NCBI RefSeq assembly: GCF_015355755.1
Contig: NZ_JACVEE010000002.1
Coordinates: 682,001 to 746,000, forward strand
Length of the DNA: 64,000 nt
Reading direction: 5' to 3'
DNA from: Nocardia sp. XZ_19_385
GTDB lineage: Bacteria > Actinomycetota > Actinomycetes > Mycobacteriales > Mycobacteriaceae
Part shown: positions 34,873-46,683 of the stretch, in pieces
How the letters are laid out: each line of letters begins with the position of its first letter
Position numbering within the stretch: the stretch's first letter is position 1
The notes under the pieces: generated by a model
The model's input: only the letters and a program-made list of their open reading frames with translations
Databases searched by the model: none
What the model was told of the DNA's origin: nothing
Translations under genes and position numbers: made by a program

Positions 34873-35862
34873 TTATTTCGGAACCGGACCCTGGTACGGA
34901 CGGAAGCCAGGGTGAAACGGTCCGCCGGGCTGAGGCGCCTCGTCGCGCCGGGGTTCATCGTCTTCGTCGGCGCGCTCTTCGCGCGCCCGGGAACGAGCAT
35001 CGGGGACCACGGCCAGCGAGGGCCGGCGCGGAGGCTCCTGGGTGCGGGGCTCCGGTTCGTCGTCGAAGTCGTCGGCGTAGGCCCGCTCTTCGAAATCCTG
35101 GTCGTCGAAATCCCGATCGTCCTCGCGTTCCGGCGCACTCGGCGGACGGACGCGCGTCGCACCGGCCGGGGCCTCGAACTCCGGATCCTCGTCCTCGCTC
35201 TTGCGCGGCCGCGGGCGGCCCGGATCGTGGCCGGTGGGGTTGGTGCGCGGATCGGCGACCGGCGGCAGCACATGCAGCAGACCGGACAGCCGCAGCACCG
35301 CGTCGATCGCGGTCTCCCAATCCTTGGCGGAGGTGCCGATGGACAGCATGCCCAGCGTCCAATTGCCTTCGGACCACAGCATTTGCACCGTGTCGGGCAG
35401 CGTCTCGATGAAGGCGACCATCCGCTGATCCACGGCGTGCCTGGCGATTTCGGGGTTGGTGGCGAACACCACTCGATCACCGATCGCGCCGAGCAGCTCC
35501 AGATCGGCATCCTTCGGCGGCGACGCCGACTTCAGGCGCATGTCCACATCGATATCGGAACCGATCTGCCGGCGCACCGCGACCAAGGTCGCCGCGTCCT
35601 CCAGATCGAACAGAACGAACTTCTCGCCCTTGCGAATTCCGGATACCACGTCCACGGCGGACAGGTAGCCGAGCTTGGCCAGCGCACCGCGCCGCCAGGT
35701 GGAAGGCAGCGCCGGTTCTACCGACACATACGTGTAGCCCTGGGCTTTCGCCCAGACCTGGCGTGCGTGACCGGTCCGCTGCCGCTGGACCCGATCGAAA
35801 TACAGCAGCACGATCGCACCTATCAGTGCGATCGCCGCCAACCCGAACCACAATGCCGTCAT
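34873..35862 (-). CDS. Rv0383c-like membrane-anchored protein with acidic tail
   Basis: The 329-residue protein has one N-terminal membrane segment (ALWFGLAAIALIGAIVLLYF), a soluble domain of about 180 residues (KAQGYTYVSVEPALPSTWRR; FVLFDLEDAATLVAVRRQIG) and a disordered tail of about 120 residues rich in Asp, Glu, Arg and Pro. By context between pyrE and clpB it corresponds to Rv0383c, whose function is unknown. The long tail is highly charged and would be cytoplasmic if the N-terminus faces out. Confidence 0.72.
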   Translation of the reverse strand: MTALWFGLAAIALIGAIVLLYFDRVQRQRTGHARQVWAKAQGYTYVSVEPALPSTWRRGALAKLGYLSAVDVVSGIRKGEKFVLFDLEDAATLVAVRRQIGSDIDVDMRLKSASPPKDADLELLGAIGDRVVFATNPEIARHAVDQRMVAFIETLPDTVQMLWSEGNWTLGMLSIGTSAKDWETAIDAVLRLSGLLHVLPPVADPRTNPTGHDPGRPRPRKSEDEDPEFEAPAGATRVRPPSAPEREDDRDFDDQDFEERAYADDFDDEPEPRTQEPPRRPSLAVVPDARSRAREERADEDDEPRRDEAPQPGGPFHPGFRPYQGPVPK

Positions 35863-35962
35863 CGCCGTCTACCTTAATGGGCGCAGCCCGGCAGAGTTCG
35901 TCATTGCGGGCGCGCCGAGCCGAGGACCCTTTCCAGCGACCTGCGAGCAGTCACTGGCGGTA

Positions 35963-36754
35963 TCACCGAGGGCCGCCGGGCAGCGCGGTGCTGATGATGA
36001 ACTTGGCCAAGATGGACCCGTCCGGATTCTTGTCACCCTGCACCATCACTATGTCACCGACGGGCAGGTCCGACACCTTCGCGCCGGACAGCGAAATCAC
36101 CTGTGTCATGTCATTGGTGTGCACGGTGACGCTGCCGCCCGAGGCGGAATCCAGGGTGAGCGTGCCGCCGGCGTTCGCGTTGATGGTGCCCATGGTCGCG
36201 CCGAGGTTGTCGAACCCGGGCACGCCGGGGATCCCGGTGGTCGTGCTCTGTCCGGACTGCGGGGGCAGCGTGGGCACCGTGTAGACCTGCGGGACCGTGG
36301 TGTTCGCCGCGTTGGTCCCCGACCCGGAATCGCGCCCGCCCAGCAGCGCACCCGCCACCACGCCGGCCACCGCGATCAGCGCGATCACACCCAGCGCCAA
36401 GGCGATCCAGAGCCCGGTGTTGCGTTTCGGCGGCTGCGGCGGACCGGGCGGCGGCGCATTCGGCGGCATTGCGCCGGGCGGCACCGCACCGGGCGGGACC
36501 GGGCGCTGCGCCTGCACGGTCGGATGCGGGTATTGGTTGCCGTAGCCGCCGCTTTCGTAGGCGCCCCACTGGCTTTCGGCCCGCGGGAGTTCCTGGGTCG
36601 CGTTCGGCGGTGGCGGCGTCCACGCGCCGTACTGCTCGGTCGACGGGTAGACCGACGGTCCCTGGCCGTACTCGGGTGGCGCCGCCGGCGGACCGAGGTG
36701 CTCGGTCGGTGCGTCCTCCGGACGTTGCCCCCAAGGATCCTTCGGGTTCGTCAT
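35963..36754 (-). CDS. DUF5666-type membrane-anchored protein
   Basis: The 263-residue protein has a Pro/Gly/Tyr-rich cytoplasmic tail (about 1-110, with several PPGA and PPN repeats), a single span (GLWIALALGVIALIAVAGVVAGALLGG) and an outer beta domain (GTINANAGGTLTLDSASGG, VTVHTNDMTQVISL, PVGDIVMVQGDKNPDGSI) of the DUF5666 kind. Function unknown. Starts at an ATG that follows GGAGGTCATG. The region between it and clpB holds a palindromic repeat. Confidence 0.75.
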   Translation of the reverse strand: MTNPKDPWGQRPEDAPTEHLGPPAAPPEYGQGPSVYPSTEQYGAWTPPPPNATQELPRAESQWGAYESGGYGNQYPHPTVQAQRPVPPGAVPPGAMPPNAPPPGPPQPPKRNTGLWIALALGVIALIAVAGVVAGALLGGRDSGSGTNAANTTVPQVYTVPTLPPQSGQSTTTGIPGVPGFDNLGATMGTINANAGGTLTLDSASGGSVTVHTNDMTQVISLSGAKVSDLPVGDIVMVQGDKNPDGSILAKFIISTALPGGPR

Positions 36755-36814
36755 GACCTCCAGGGTAGGCGCGCGAGGACGGTCCGGCCGTGAGGTCGGA
36801 CCGCGCTGTCGCTG

Positions 36815-36841
36815 CTGGATCCCGGCGTTCGCCGGGATGAC
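36815..36841. repeat. REP-like palindrome downstream of clpB
   Basis: CTGGATCCCGGCGTTCGCCG followed by GGATGAC contains the perfect palindrome ATCCCGGCG/CGCCGGGAT at 36819-36838 with TT in the middle. A related unit occurs at 48887-48914 and a degenerate reverse unit at 48833-48858. Being 16-38 bp after the clpB stop it could also act as a terminator. Confidence 0.55.
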
Positions 36842-36856
36842 GGCGTCAGGCCGCCG

Positions 36857-39412
36857 TCACTTGCCGACGACCAAGGTGTCGCGGTTCTGGTCCAGATCGA
36901 CCTTGACCGTGTCGCCGTCCAGCACCTCACCGGCCAGCAGTTCTTTGGCGAGGGTGTCGCCGATCGCCTGCTGGATCAGCCGGCGCAGCGGCCGCGCGCC
37001 GTAGACCGGGTCGTAGCCGCGCATGGCCAGCCAGAGCTGGGCCGCCTCGCTCACCGCGAGCGTCAACCGGCGCTGCGAGAGCCGCTTCTGCAGCTGCTGC
37101 AGCTGGATGTCGACGATGGAGCGCAACTGGTCCTCGTCCAGATGATGGAACATCACCACGTCGTCGAGGCGGTTGATGAACTCCGGCTTGAACGCCGAGC
37201 GCACCGCGTTCATCACGAACTCCGGATCGCCGCCCGCCCCGAGGTTCGAGGTCAGGATCAGGATGGTGTTGCGGAAATCGACGGTGCGGCCCTGGCCGTC
37301 GGTGAGGCGGCCCTCGTCGAGCACCTGCAGCAGGATGTCGAAGACGTCCGGGTGCGCCTTCTCGATCTCGTCGAACAGGATGACCGAGTACGGCCGGCGC
37401 CGAACGGCTTCGGTGAGCTGGCCGCCCTGGTCGTAGCCGACGTATCCGGGCGGGGCGCCGACCAGGCGGGCCACCGCGTGCTTCTCGCTGTACTCGCTCA
37501 TGTCGATCCGGACCATGGCGCGTTCGTCGTCGAACAGGAAGTCCGCCAACGCCTTTGCCAGCTCGGTCTTACCGACACCGGTCGGTCCGACGAACAGGAA
37601 CGAGCCGGTGGGGCGATTCGGGTCGGCGACACCGGCCCGGGCGCGACGCACCGCGTCCGACACGGCCTGCACGGCTACGGCCTGGCCGACCACGCGGCGG
37701 CCGAGCTCGTCCTCCATCCGCAGCAGCTTCTGGGTCTCGCCCTCGAGCAGTCGACCGGTCGGGACGCCGGTCCAGGCCGACACCACGTCGGCGATATCGT
37801 CCGGCCCGACTTCCTCCTTCAGCATGATCTCGCCGTCGCCGGCCGCGGCGGACGCCTTTTCGGCCGCGGCGAGCTTCTTCTCCAGCTCCGGGATCCGGCC
37901 GTAGCGCAGTTCGGCGGCCTTGCCCAGATCGCCGTCGCGCTCGGCGCGCTCGGATTCGCCGCGCAGCGACTCCAGCTCTTCCTTGAGGATCCGGACCTGG
38001 TCCAGCGCGCCCTTCTCGTTCTGCCAGCGGGTCATCAGCTGGTTCAGTTTTTCCTTGCCGTCGGCGAGTTCGGAGCGCAGTTTCTCCAACCGGATCTTGG
38101 AGGCCTCGTCGGTCTCCTTGCTCAGCGCCATCTCCTCGATCTCCAAGCGGCGCACCGAGCGCTCGATCTCGTCGATTTCGACCGGGCGCGAATCGATTTC
38201 CATGCGCAGCCGGGAGGCGGCCTCGTCGACCAGGTCGATCGCCTTGTCCGGCAGGAAACGCGCGGTGATGTAGCGATCCGACAGGGTGGCCGCGGCGACC
38301 AGCGCGGAGTCGGTGATGCGCACGCCGTGGTGCACCTCGTAGCGCTCCTTGATGCCGCGCAGGATGCCGACGGTGTCCTCCACCGAGGGCTCCCCGACCA
38401 GCACCTGCTGGAAGCGGCGCTCCAGGGCGGCGTCCTTCTCGATGTGCTTGCGGTATTCCTCCAGCGTGGTGGCGCCGACCAGGCGCAGCTCGCCACGCGC
38501 CAGCATCGGCTTGATCATGTTGCCCGCGTCCATCGCGGATTCGCCGGTGGCACCCGCGCCGACAATGGTGTGTAGCTCGTCGATGAACGTGATGACCTGG
38601 CCCGCACTGTTCTTGATGTCCTCGAGCACGGCCTTGAGCCGCTCCTCGAATTCACCGCGGTACTTGGCGCCGGCCACCATGGCGCCCAGGTCGAGCGAGA
38701 CGACGTTCTTGCCGCGCAACGACTCCGGGACGTCACCGGCCACGATGCGCTGGGCCAGGCCCTCGACGATGGCGGTCTTGCCGACGCCGGGCTCACCGAT
38801 CAGCACCGGGTTGTTCTTGGTACGTCGGCTCAAAACCTGGATGACACGGCGGATTTCGGAGTCCCGCCCGATGACCGGGTCGAGTTTGCCCTCACGGGCC
38901 AGTGCCGTCAGATCGGTGGAGTACTTCTCCAGCGCCTGGTAGCTGCCTTCCGGATCGGGAGTGGTGACCTTCGCGCTGCCGCGCACGGTGGTGAAGGCCT
39001 CGCGCAGCGCATCGGCGGTGGCTCCGTACTTTTTCAACAGCATGGTCACATCGGAGTCACCGCTGGCCAGGCCGACCATGACGTGCTCGGTGGAGACGTA
39101 CTCGTCGCCCATCTCCTTGGACAAATGCTGGGCGGCGGTGATGGCGGCCAGGCATTCGCGCCCGAGCTGCGGGGTGGTGGTGGCGCCGCTCGCGCGCGGC
39201 AGCCGATCCACGATGTCCTGGGCCTCGCGCCGGACCGCGGCCGGATCCACTCCGACGGCCTTGAGCAAGGGCGCGGCGATGCCGTCGGTTTGATCCAGCA
39301 ACGCCACCAGCAAGTGCGCCGGACGAATCTCCGGGTTGCCCGCGGCGGAGGCCGCTTGCAGAGCGGCGGTCAGAGCCGCCTGGGTCTTGGTGGTGGGATT
39401 GAACGAGTCCAC
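36857..39412 (-). CDS. clpB: ATP-dependent disaggregase ClpB
   Basis: ClpB works with DnaK-DnaJ-GrpE to pull proteins out of aggregates. The 851-residue protein is nearly collinear with M. tuberculosis ClpB: an N-domain from [17 protein letters not shown]1 with Walker [10 protein letters not shown], a coiled-coil middle domain and AAA2 with [10 protein letters not shown] chose GTG 39412, after AGGAAGG, rather than the longer frame to 39448. A HAIR operator lies 51 bp upstream, so HspR control is likely. Confidence 0.97.
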   Translation of the reverse strand: MDSFNPTTKTQAALTAALQAASAAGNPEIRPAHLLVALLDQTDGIAAPLLKAVGVDPAAVRREAQDIVDRLPRASGATTTPQLGRECLAAITAAQHLSKEMGDEYVSTEHVMVGLASGDSDVTMLLKKYGATADALREAFTTVRGSAKVTTPDPEGSYQALEKYSTDLTALAREGKLDPVIGRDSEIRRVIQVLSRRTKNNPVLIGEPGVGKTAIVEGLAQRIVAGDVPESLRGKNVVSLDLGAMVAGAKYRGEFEERLKAVLEDIKNSAGQVITFIDELHTIVGAGATGESAMDAGNMIKPMLARGELRLVGATTLEEYRKHIEKDAALERRFQQVLVGEPSVEDTVGILRGIKERYEVHHGVRITDSALVAAATLSDRYITARFLPDKAIDLVDEAASRLRMEIDSRPVEIDEIERSVRRLEIEEMALSKETDEASKIRLEKLRSELADGKEKLNQLMTRWQNEKGALDQVRILKEELESLRGESERAERDGDLGKAAELRYGRIPELEKKLAAAEKASAAAGDGEIMLKEEVGPDDIADVVSAWTGVPTGRLLEGETQKLLRMEDELGRRVVGQAVAVQAVSDAVRRARAGVADPNRPTGSFLFVGPTGVGKTELAKALADFLFDDERAMVRIDMSEYSEKHAVARLVGAPPGYVGYDQGGQLTEAVRRRPYSVILFDEIEKAHPDVFDILLQVLDEGRLTDGQGRTVDFRNTILILTSNLGAGGDPEFVMNAVRSAFKPEFINRLDDVVMFHHLDEDQLRSIVDIQLQQLQKRLSQRRLTLAVSEAAQLWLAMRGYDPVYGARPLRRLIQQAIGDTLAKELLAGEVLDGDTVKVDLDQNRDTLVVGK

Positions 39413-39462
39413 GGTCACCTTCCTACTGGTCGAGTTGGTTCCACACATCCAACGCCGGAAAG

Positions 39463-39483
39463 GTTGAGTCTGTTCCGCTCAAG
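39463..39483. promoter_or_regulatory. HAIR operator (HspR-binding) upstream of clpB
   Basis: GTTGAGT and GCTCAAG lie 7 bp apart, matching 12 of 14 positions of the HAIR consensus CTTGAGT-N7-ACTCAAG. The hspR gene is in the same window. Position 51 bp before the clpB start fits repression. Confidence 0.8.
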
Positions 39484-39657
39484 TTTGCAAATTTTCAGCT
39501 ACCTGCCGGAGGGGCTGCTGACCAGCACCAATCGTCCACGCTACGCCGCACCCGGGTCGAATGCGATGAATCCCGGCGCCGGTGGTGTAGGGATTCATAG
39601 GACGGTTCTGATTATTGGTTGATGGGTCATATTCAGCTCGAATCGAGGAGCGGAACG

Positions 39658-40593
39658 ATGCGCGCAGTCGTAATCAATGAGTTCGGAGCAACCCCTGAAT
39701 TGACCGATATGCCGGTCCCCGAGCCGGGTGCGCGAGCAGTCCGCGTGCAACTCGAGGCCGCCGGCGTCAACCCCTTCGACAGAAAAATCGCCGAGGGCAT
39801 CCTCGACGGAAAGCTACCGCAGGACTTTCCCCTGATCCTCGGCGTAGACGGGGCGGGCACCGTGGTCGAGACCGGCGCCGAGGTGACCCGCTTCGCGGTC
39901 GGCGATCGAGTGGTCGGCAAGTTCCTGGCCGACCGAGCCGGACACGGTTCCTTCGCCGAATACTCGGTCCTATCCGAGGACGCCACCCTGGTCCGGATTC
40001 CCGACGGCATCGCCACCATGGCCGCCGCGGCCATCCCGACCGCGGGCGTCACCGCCCAGGATCTGGTGGACGCCGCCAAGATCGAGCCGGACGAGACCGT
40101 GCTGATCGTGGGCGCTACCGGGGGCGTGGGCGTCTTCCTGGTGCAGCTGTCCAATCTCGCGGGCGCGCAGGTCATCGCGACCGCGCGCGGTGCGGCGGCC
40201 GATCAGATGAACCGGCTCGGGGCAGCGGAGACCATCGACTACACCGAGGGTTCGGTGGCCGAGCAGATGACGGAGCGGTATCCCGACGGCATCGACGTGC
40301 TGTTCGATCTGGTCAGCCCGCCCGGGGAGCTAGCCGAGCTGACCGCCCTCGTGCGCGACGGCGGCACCGTCTTCAGCACCATCGGGGCGGCGGACCAGCC
40401 CGCGCTGCTGGACCGCGGCATCAAGGGCGGCAACTTCGAATCCAACGGCGCGGCGCCGGAATTGGCGCGACTACTCCGGCGGGTGAGCGACGGTGACGTA
40501 GTGATCCCGATCGAGTCCACGGCGCCGCTGGCCCAGGCCGCCACGGTCATCGCCAAGCCCGGCGCACGCGGAAAAACAGTCCTGAGCATCTGA
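39658..40593 (+). CDS. zinc-independent MDR-family quinone/alcohol oxidoreductase
   Basis: The 311-residue protein is an NADPH:quinone-reductase-like member of the medium-chain dehydrogenase family: GVDGAGTVVETG, GVTAQDLVDAAKI and the NADPH motif VGATGGVGVFLVQL. It lacks the cysteines that bind structural zinc. GGAG lies 7 nt before ATG 39658; a longer frame to 39619 is not supported. The HspR operator of the divergent clpB lies about 175 bp upstream. Substrate unknown. Confidence 0.87.
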   Translation: MRAVVINEFGATPELTDMPVPEPGARAVRVQLEAAGVNPFDRKIAEGILDGKLPQDFPLILGVDGAGTVVETGAEVTRFAVGDRVVGKFLADRAGHGSFAEYSVLSEDATLVRIPDGIATMAAAAIPTAGVTAQDLVDAAKIEPDETVLIVGATGGVGVFLVQLSNLAGAQVIATARGAAADQMNRLGAAETIDYTEGSVAEQMTERYPDGIDVLFDLVSPPGELAELTALVRDGGTVFSTIGAADQPALLDRGIKGGNFESNGAAPELARLLRRVSDGDVVIPIESTAPLAQAATVIAKPGARGKTVLSI

Positions 40594-40776
40594 CCATCGA
40601 CCCAAGCGTTCACTTCCCTTCCAGGCCCGCTGACAGCCCGGTTTGCCGACAGATTACGGTTGGGCCCGGTCCTACGCGGCCATACCCTGACGACCTCCGG
40701 TTTTTCCTGGATACTGGTGGAAACACGGCCGACGGGTATGTCCCTGGGCAAGACGAGGGAAAGGAAGCTCCACGTC

Positions 40777-41934
40777 GTGGATGCGCGTTCAGCAGCGCTG
40801 GTCCGCGCCAACTTCCGATCGGTGACCGACGCACCGAACGGACCCGAGCGGTTGATCAGCACGTTCTACGGCTTTTTGTTCGCCGAGAACCCCCAGCTCC
40901 GAGAGCTGTTCCCACCCGCGATGGATATGCAGGCCAAGCGGGTGTGCACCGCGATCCAGTTCGTGCTCGATCATCTCGAAGACTGGGAGCGGGCACAGAC
41001 GTTTCTCGAGCAGCTCGCCCGCGACCACCGCAAATACGGCGTCGAGGCATCGCACTACGACGCGGCGGGACACGCGTTGCTGCAGGCGTTCCGGTCCTAC
41101 AACGGCGCCGGCTGGAATCGCGAGCTGCACGAAGGCTGGCGCGATGTCACCATCCTGATCTCGGCGTCTATGGCCATCGGTACCAATTCCGATAAGTCGC
41201 AACCGTTTTGGGAAGCGACGGTGGTCGGGCACCGGCGGGTGCTGGAGGATCTGGCGATCGTGCGGCTGCAGTCCGACACCCCGATCCCCTATCAAGCCGG
41301 CCAGTACGTGCCGGTCACGGTGCCGCAGCGGCCGAAGATGTGGCGCTACCTCTCCCCCGCGATTCCGGCGAATCCGTACGGGGAGATCGAATTCCACGTC
41401 CGCAAGATCCGCGGCGGGTGGGTCAGCCCGGCCATCGTCAACGAGACGAAGGTCGGGGACCGCTGGCAGATCGCGGCCCCGCTCGGCGGCCTGCACGTGG
41501 ACCGGGAGAGCGGTCGCGACGTGCTGCTGATCGGCGCGGGCACCGGCATCGCCCCGCTGCGCGCGCAGCTGATCGAGATGGGCCAGCGCGGGGTGAATCC
41601 GCGCGTGCACTTCTTCATCGGCGGCCGCTACCCCTGCGACCTGTACGACGTGGAGAACATGTGGCAGCTCTCGCAGAGCAACCCGTGGCTCACCATCGTC
41701 CCGGTCTGCGAGCAGAAGACCAACCCGTGGTGGTTCCCCCATCCGCCCGCCGAGGAGCCCTACGGCATGCACCGCCGGCTGACCGGCAACCTCGGTGCGG
41801 TGATCGCGAGCTTCGGCGCGTGGGAGGACCGGCAGATCCAGATCGCCGGGTCGGCGCGCATGATCGCCGACACCCGTCGCGCCCTGATCTCGGTCGGCAC
41901 CCCGGAACACATCATCAGTTCAGACCCCGTGTAA
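40777..41934 (+). CDS. flavohemoglobin-like protein (type II), first copy
   Basis: The 385-residue protein joins a globin (about 1-135) to a ferredoxin-reductase module. Proximal His is His84 in ARDHRKYGV and the B10-type Tyr is in TFYGFLF. The FAD segment is RYLSPAIPAN rather than RxYS of classical Hmp; the NAD motif is LLIGAGTGIAPLRAQL. It resembles Rv0385, whose product is a type II flavohemoglobin reported to act on D-lactate. GTG 40777 follows GGAAAGGAAG. The paralogues at 41948 and 47629 are described separately. Confidence 0.88.
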   Translation: MDARSAALVRANFRSVTDAPNGPERLISTFYGFLFAENPQLRELFPPAMDMQAKRVCTAIQFVLDHLEDWERAQTFLEQLARDHRKYGVEASHYDAAGHALLQAFRSYNGAGWNRELHEGWRDVTILISASMAIGTNSDKSQPFWEATVVGHRRVLEDLAIVRLQSDTPIPYQAGQYVPVTVPQRPKMWRYLSPAIPANPYGEIEFHVRKIRGGWVSPAIVNETKVGDRWQIAAPLGGLHVDRESGRDVLLIGAGTGIAPLRAQLIEMGQRGVNPRVHFFIGGRYPCDLYDVENMWQLSQSNPWLTIVPVCEQKTNPWWFPHPPAEEPYGMHRRLTGNLGAVIASFGAWEDRQIQIAGSARMIADTRRALISVGTPEHIISSDPV

Positions 41935-41947
41935 AGCGAGACACCCC

Positions 41948-42718
41948 TTGGAGATCGATCCCAGCCTCATCGCGCCCCCGGAGTGGCGGGCGACCGTTGT
42001 GGGGCATCACCGGTTGCGTCATGACCTGGCGGTGATCCGCCTGATCGGCGAGTTCGTGCCGTTTACCGCGGGGCAGTCGGTGGAGGTCCGGGTGCCGCAG
42101 CAGCCGGAGGTACGGCGGCGGTTGTCGCCCGCGCTGCCGCCGTCGCTGGACGGCAAGCTGGAATTCCATGTGCGCACCGTGCCGGGCGGCTGGCTCAGCA
42201 GCATCCTGGTCACCGAGACCCAGCCCGGTGACGAATGGCGGATCGCCGCGCCCGCGGGCATGTTTCAGGTGGATCCGGCCGGTGACGAGATCGTCATGAT
42301 CGCGGGTGGCACCGGTTTGGCGCCGATGCGCTCGCAGATCCTGGAGCTGGCCCGGCATCCGGAACCGCCGCGGACTTATCTGTTCTTCGGCGGTCACAGC
42401 CCGCGCGACCTGTACGCGGGGGACATGCTGACCCTGCTCGCCGAGGAATTGCCTTGGCTGACAGTCGTTCCCGTGGTGGACAGCCTGGAGGATCCGGGCT
42501 GGGCCGACGACTGGTACGAGCATTCCCGCGTCGATATCGGCTTCGCGCCGGAGGAGCTGTTGCAGGGCACGCTGGCCGAGGTCATCGGCACGCACGGCGC
42601 CTTCGACTCGCACCAGGTGCTGGTCTGCGGTTCACCCGCGATGGTGCACGCGACCGTCAGCCGCCTGCTGGAGACCGGCACCCCTCCGGAGCGCATCCAG
42701 TTCGAGGGGCTGCAGTAA
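41948..42718 (+). CDS. reductase-only flavohemoglobin paralogue
   Basis: The 256-residue protein aligns with only the FAD/NAD half of its neighbours: EWRATVVGHHRLRHDLAVIRL, RRLSPALPPSLDGKLEFHV, VMIAGGTGLAPMRSQIL. No globin precedes it; only 13 bp separate it from the upstream stop, so it is not a frameshifted full copy. It starts with TTG. It could pass electrons to another globin or be a specialised reductase. The pair probably shares one message. Confidence 0.85.
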   Translation: MEIDPSLIAPPEWRATVVGHHRLRHDLAVIRLIGEFVPFTAGQSVEVRVPQQPEVRRRLSPALPPSLDGKLEFHVRTVPGGWLSSILVTETQPGDEWRIAAPAGMFQVDPAGDEIVMIAGGTGLAPMRSQILELARHPEPPRTYLFFGGHSPRDLYAGDMLTLLAEELPWLTVVPVVDSLEDPGWADDWYEHSRVDIGFAPEELLQGTLAEVIGTHGAFDSHQVLVCGSPAMVHATVSRLLETGTPPERIQFEGLQ

Positions 42719-42854
42719 CCGGACCATTCGGTCTCATTTATTACGAAGCGGCTACATCGTGGCCGGGAGTGGGTCGGCTGACGAGAATGGCTGATGGCGA
42801 CCGACGGGGTCTGCGGAATAGATCGCGCAGGTAGCCGGTTGAGCAGAACTAGAT

Positions 42855-42875
42855 GTTGAGCGCGTCCGACTCAAG
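42855..42875. promoter_or_regulatory. HAIR operator (HspR-binding), upstream copy at dnaK
   Basis: GTTGAGC and ACTCAAG are 7 bp apart and match 12 of 14 HAIR consensus positions. It lies just upstream of the predicted -35 of the dnaK promoter. Confidence 0.82.
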
Positions 42876-42881
42876 TTTAAG

Positions 42882-42911
42882 TTGACTCCCGGCGCAGCCG
42901 AGGGCAGGATT
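42882..42911 (+). promoter_or_regulatory. predicted dnaK operon promoter
   Basis: TTGACT (-35) and AGGATT (-10) are 18 bp apart. A HAIR copy lies on each side of or over this promoter, which fits HspR repression. The start site is not measured. Confidence 0.45.
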
Positions 42912-42929
42912 GAGCGGACCACGCTCAGC
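42909..42929. promoter_or_regulatory. degenerate second HAIR copy at dnaK
   Basis: ATTGAGC and GCTCAGC are 7 bp apart and match 9 of 14 HAIR positions, covering the predicted -10 and start. Streptomyces dnaK is known to have several HAIR copies. Confidence 0.5.
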
Positions 42930-43021
42930 GTTGCTGGGACCGTGCTCCGCGAATAGGTGCTTGGAGCCGCAACATGTGCGCCCGGCACCCACAAGTAATA
43001 CGTCAACTAGGAGGAACCACC

Positions 43022-44865
<1,844 letters not shown>

Positions 44866-44869
<4 letters not shown>

Positions 44870-45501
44870 CACCGGATAACTCGGAGCAGGAGCCGGTCAC
44901 CTTCGTGGACAAGCGGAAGATCGACCCCGAAACGGGTGAGGTGCGGGAACCGGTCGCGGCTGAGGAAGCCGTGGCCGGTAACGGCGCCGAAGCGCCCGAA
45001 GCCTCCGAGGAACTCGCCGACCCCATCAGCGTGGAACTCGCCGAGCGCACCGCCGACCTGCAGCGGCTGACCGCGGAGTACGCCAACTACCGGCGCCGCG
45101 TCGACCGTGACCGCAAGACCGCGATCGACGGCGCGAAGGCATCGGTGGTCACCGAACTGCTCGGCGTGCTCGACGATCTGGACCGGGCCCGCGCGCACGG
45201 CGACTTGGAAGGCCCGCTCAAGGCGGTCGCCGACAAGCTCGCCGGCGCACTGCACAAGCAGGGCCTAGAGGAGTTCGGCGCGGAGGGCGAGCCCTTCGAC
45301 CCGACCTTGCACGAGGCCGTGCAGCACGAGGGTTCCGGCCACGATCCGGTGATCGGGCTCGTCATGCGCAAGGGCTACCGCTTCGGCGACCGGGTGCTTC
45401 GGCACGCGCTCGTCGGGGTAACCGATCCGGTGGACCAGGCCGCAGAGCCGGTAGCAGAGACAGAGGCATCGGATGCTGATGCCGAAGCGAACAACGACTA
45501 G
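44866..45501 (+). CDS. grpE: nucleotide exchange factor GrpE
   Basis: GrpE releases ADP from DnaK. The 211-residue protein has an acidic disordered start, a coiled coil ([22 protein letters not shown]) and the C-terminal beta wing with LHEAVQHE and [20 protein letters not shown]. The GTG start overlaps the dnaK stop by 4 nt (GTGA), which gives tight coupling. Confidence 0.97.
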
Positions 45502-45522
45502 TGCGAAAGGAGGAGATGCACA

Positions 45523-46683
45523 GTGAGCCAACGGGAGTGGATCGAAAAGGACTTCTACAAGGAGCTGGGCGTCTCCTCCAACGCCACGCAGGACGAGATC
45601 AAGAAGGCCTATCGCAAGCTGGCTCGTGACCTGCACCCGGACGCCAACCCCGGGGACACCAAGGCCGAAGAGAAGTTCAAGACCGTCAGCGAGGCGCACG
45701 CCGTGCTGTCGGATCCGGCCAAGCGCAAGGAGTACGACGACACCCGCAGGCTGTTCGCGGGTGGCGGCTACGGTCGTGGCGGGTTCAATCCCGGTGCGAC
45801 AGGCGGCTTTTCGCAGGACTTCAATATCGGTGACATCTTCGGCGGCGCCGGTGCGACCGCCGACGGTGGCCTCGGTGACCTGTTCGGTGGCCTGTTCAAC
45901 CGGGGCAGCCAGCGCACCACCAGCCGCCCGCGGCGTGGGTCCGATGTAGAGACCGAGACGACCCTCGGTTTCCGCGAGGCCGCCCAGGGCGTCACCGTTC
46001 CGCTGCGCATGACCAGTCCGTCGCCGTGCACCACGTGTCACGGCAGCGGCGCGAAACCGGGGACCAGTCCCCGGGTCTGCCCGAACTGCAACGGAACCGG
46101 CGTCATCAGCCGCAACCAGGGCGCGTTCGGTTTCAGCGAGCCGTGTGACGACTGCCGGGGTTCCGGTTCGATCATCGACGACCCGTGCGTCGACTGCCAC
46201 GGCAGCGGCATCCAGAACCGCACCCGCACCATCACCGTCCGGATTCCGCCGGGCGTCAGTGACGGGCAGCGGATCCGGTTGGCCGGGCAGGGCGAGGCTG
46301 GCCTGCGCGGCGCGCCCTCGGGCGATCTGTTCGTGACGGTGCATGTCAGCCAGGACAAGGTCTTCGGCCGCAACGGCGACGACCTGACCCTGGTCCTGCC
46401 GGTCAGTTACAGTGAATTGGTGCTGGGCACAACGGTTTCCGTGCCTACGCTGGAGGGTCGAGTCGGCGTGAAGGTACCGCCGGGTACCGCCGATGGGCGC
46501 ATCCTGCGGGTACGGGGCCGTGGTGTCCCCAAGCGCGCCGGCGGCGCCGGTGACCTGCTGGTCACCGTCAAGGTCGCGGTGCCACAGAAGCTGGACGACG
46601 AAGCCAAAGAGGCGCTCGAGCGCTATCAGGAGGCGGAGAAGACCAGCGGTTTCGATCCACGTGCAGGATGGGCAGGTTCGTAA
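45523..46683 (+). CDS. dnaJ: co-chaperone DnaJ
   Basis: DnaJ delivers substrates to DnaK and stimulates its ATPase. The 386-residue protein has the J domain with HPD near residue 37 ([12 protein letters not shown]), a Gly-rich region, four zinc-finger repeats ([32 protein letters not shown]) and the C-terminal substrate domains. The GTG start follows AAGGAGGAGA. It is the DnaJ1 type found in dnaK operons; the stop overlaps hspR by one base. Confidence 0.97.
   Translation: MSQREWIEKDFYKELGVSSNATQDEIKKAYRKLARDLHPDANPGDTKAEEKFKTVSEAHAVLSDPAKRKEYDDTRRLFAGGGYGRGGFNPGATGGFSQDFNIGDIFGGAGATADGGLGDLFGGLFNRGSQRTTSRPRRGSDVETETTLGFREAAQGVTVPLRMTSPSPCTTCHGSGAKPGTSPRVCPNCNGTGVISRNQGAFGFSEPCDDCRGSGSIIDDPCVDCHGSGIQNRTRTITVRIPPGVSDGQRIRLAGQGEAGLRGAPSGDLFVTVHVSQDKVFGRNGDDLTLVLPVSYSELVLGTTVSVPTLEGRVGVKVPPGTADGRILRVRGRGVPKRAGGAGDLLVTVKVAVPQKLDDEAKEALERYQEAEKTSGFDPRAGWAGS

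Noticed and set aside
37142..38575. 477-codon open frame opposite clpB
   Set aside because: Shadow of clpB with low-complexity translation.
41935..41947. Lost globin domain or frameshift before the reductase-only gene
   Set aside because: Only 13 bp separate it from the previous stop and no globin sequence is present in any frame, so it is a true short gene.
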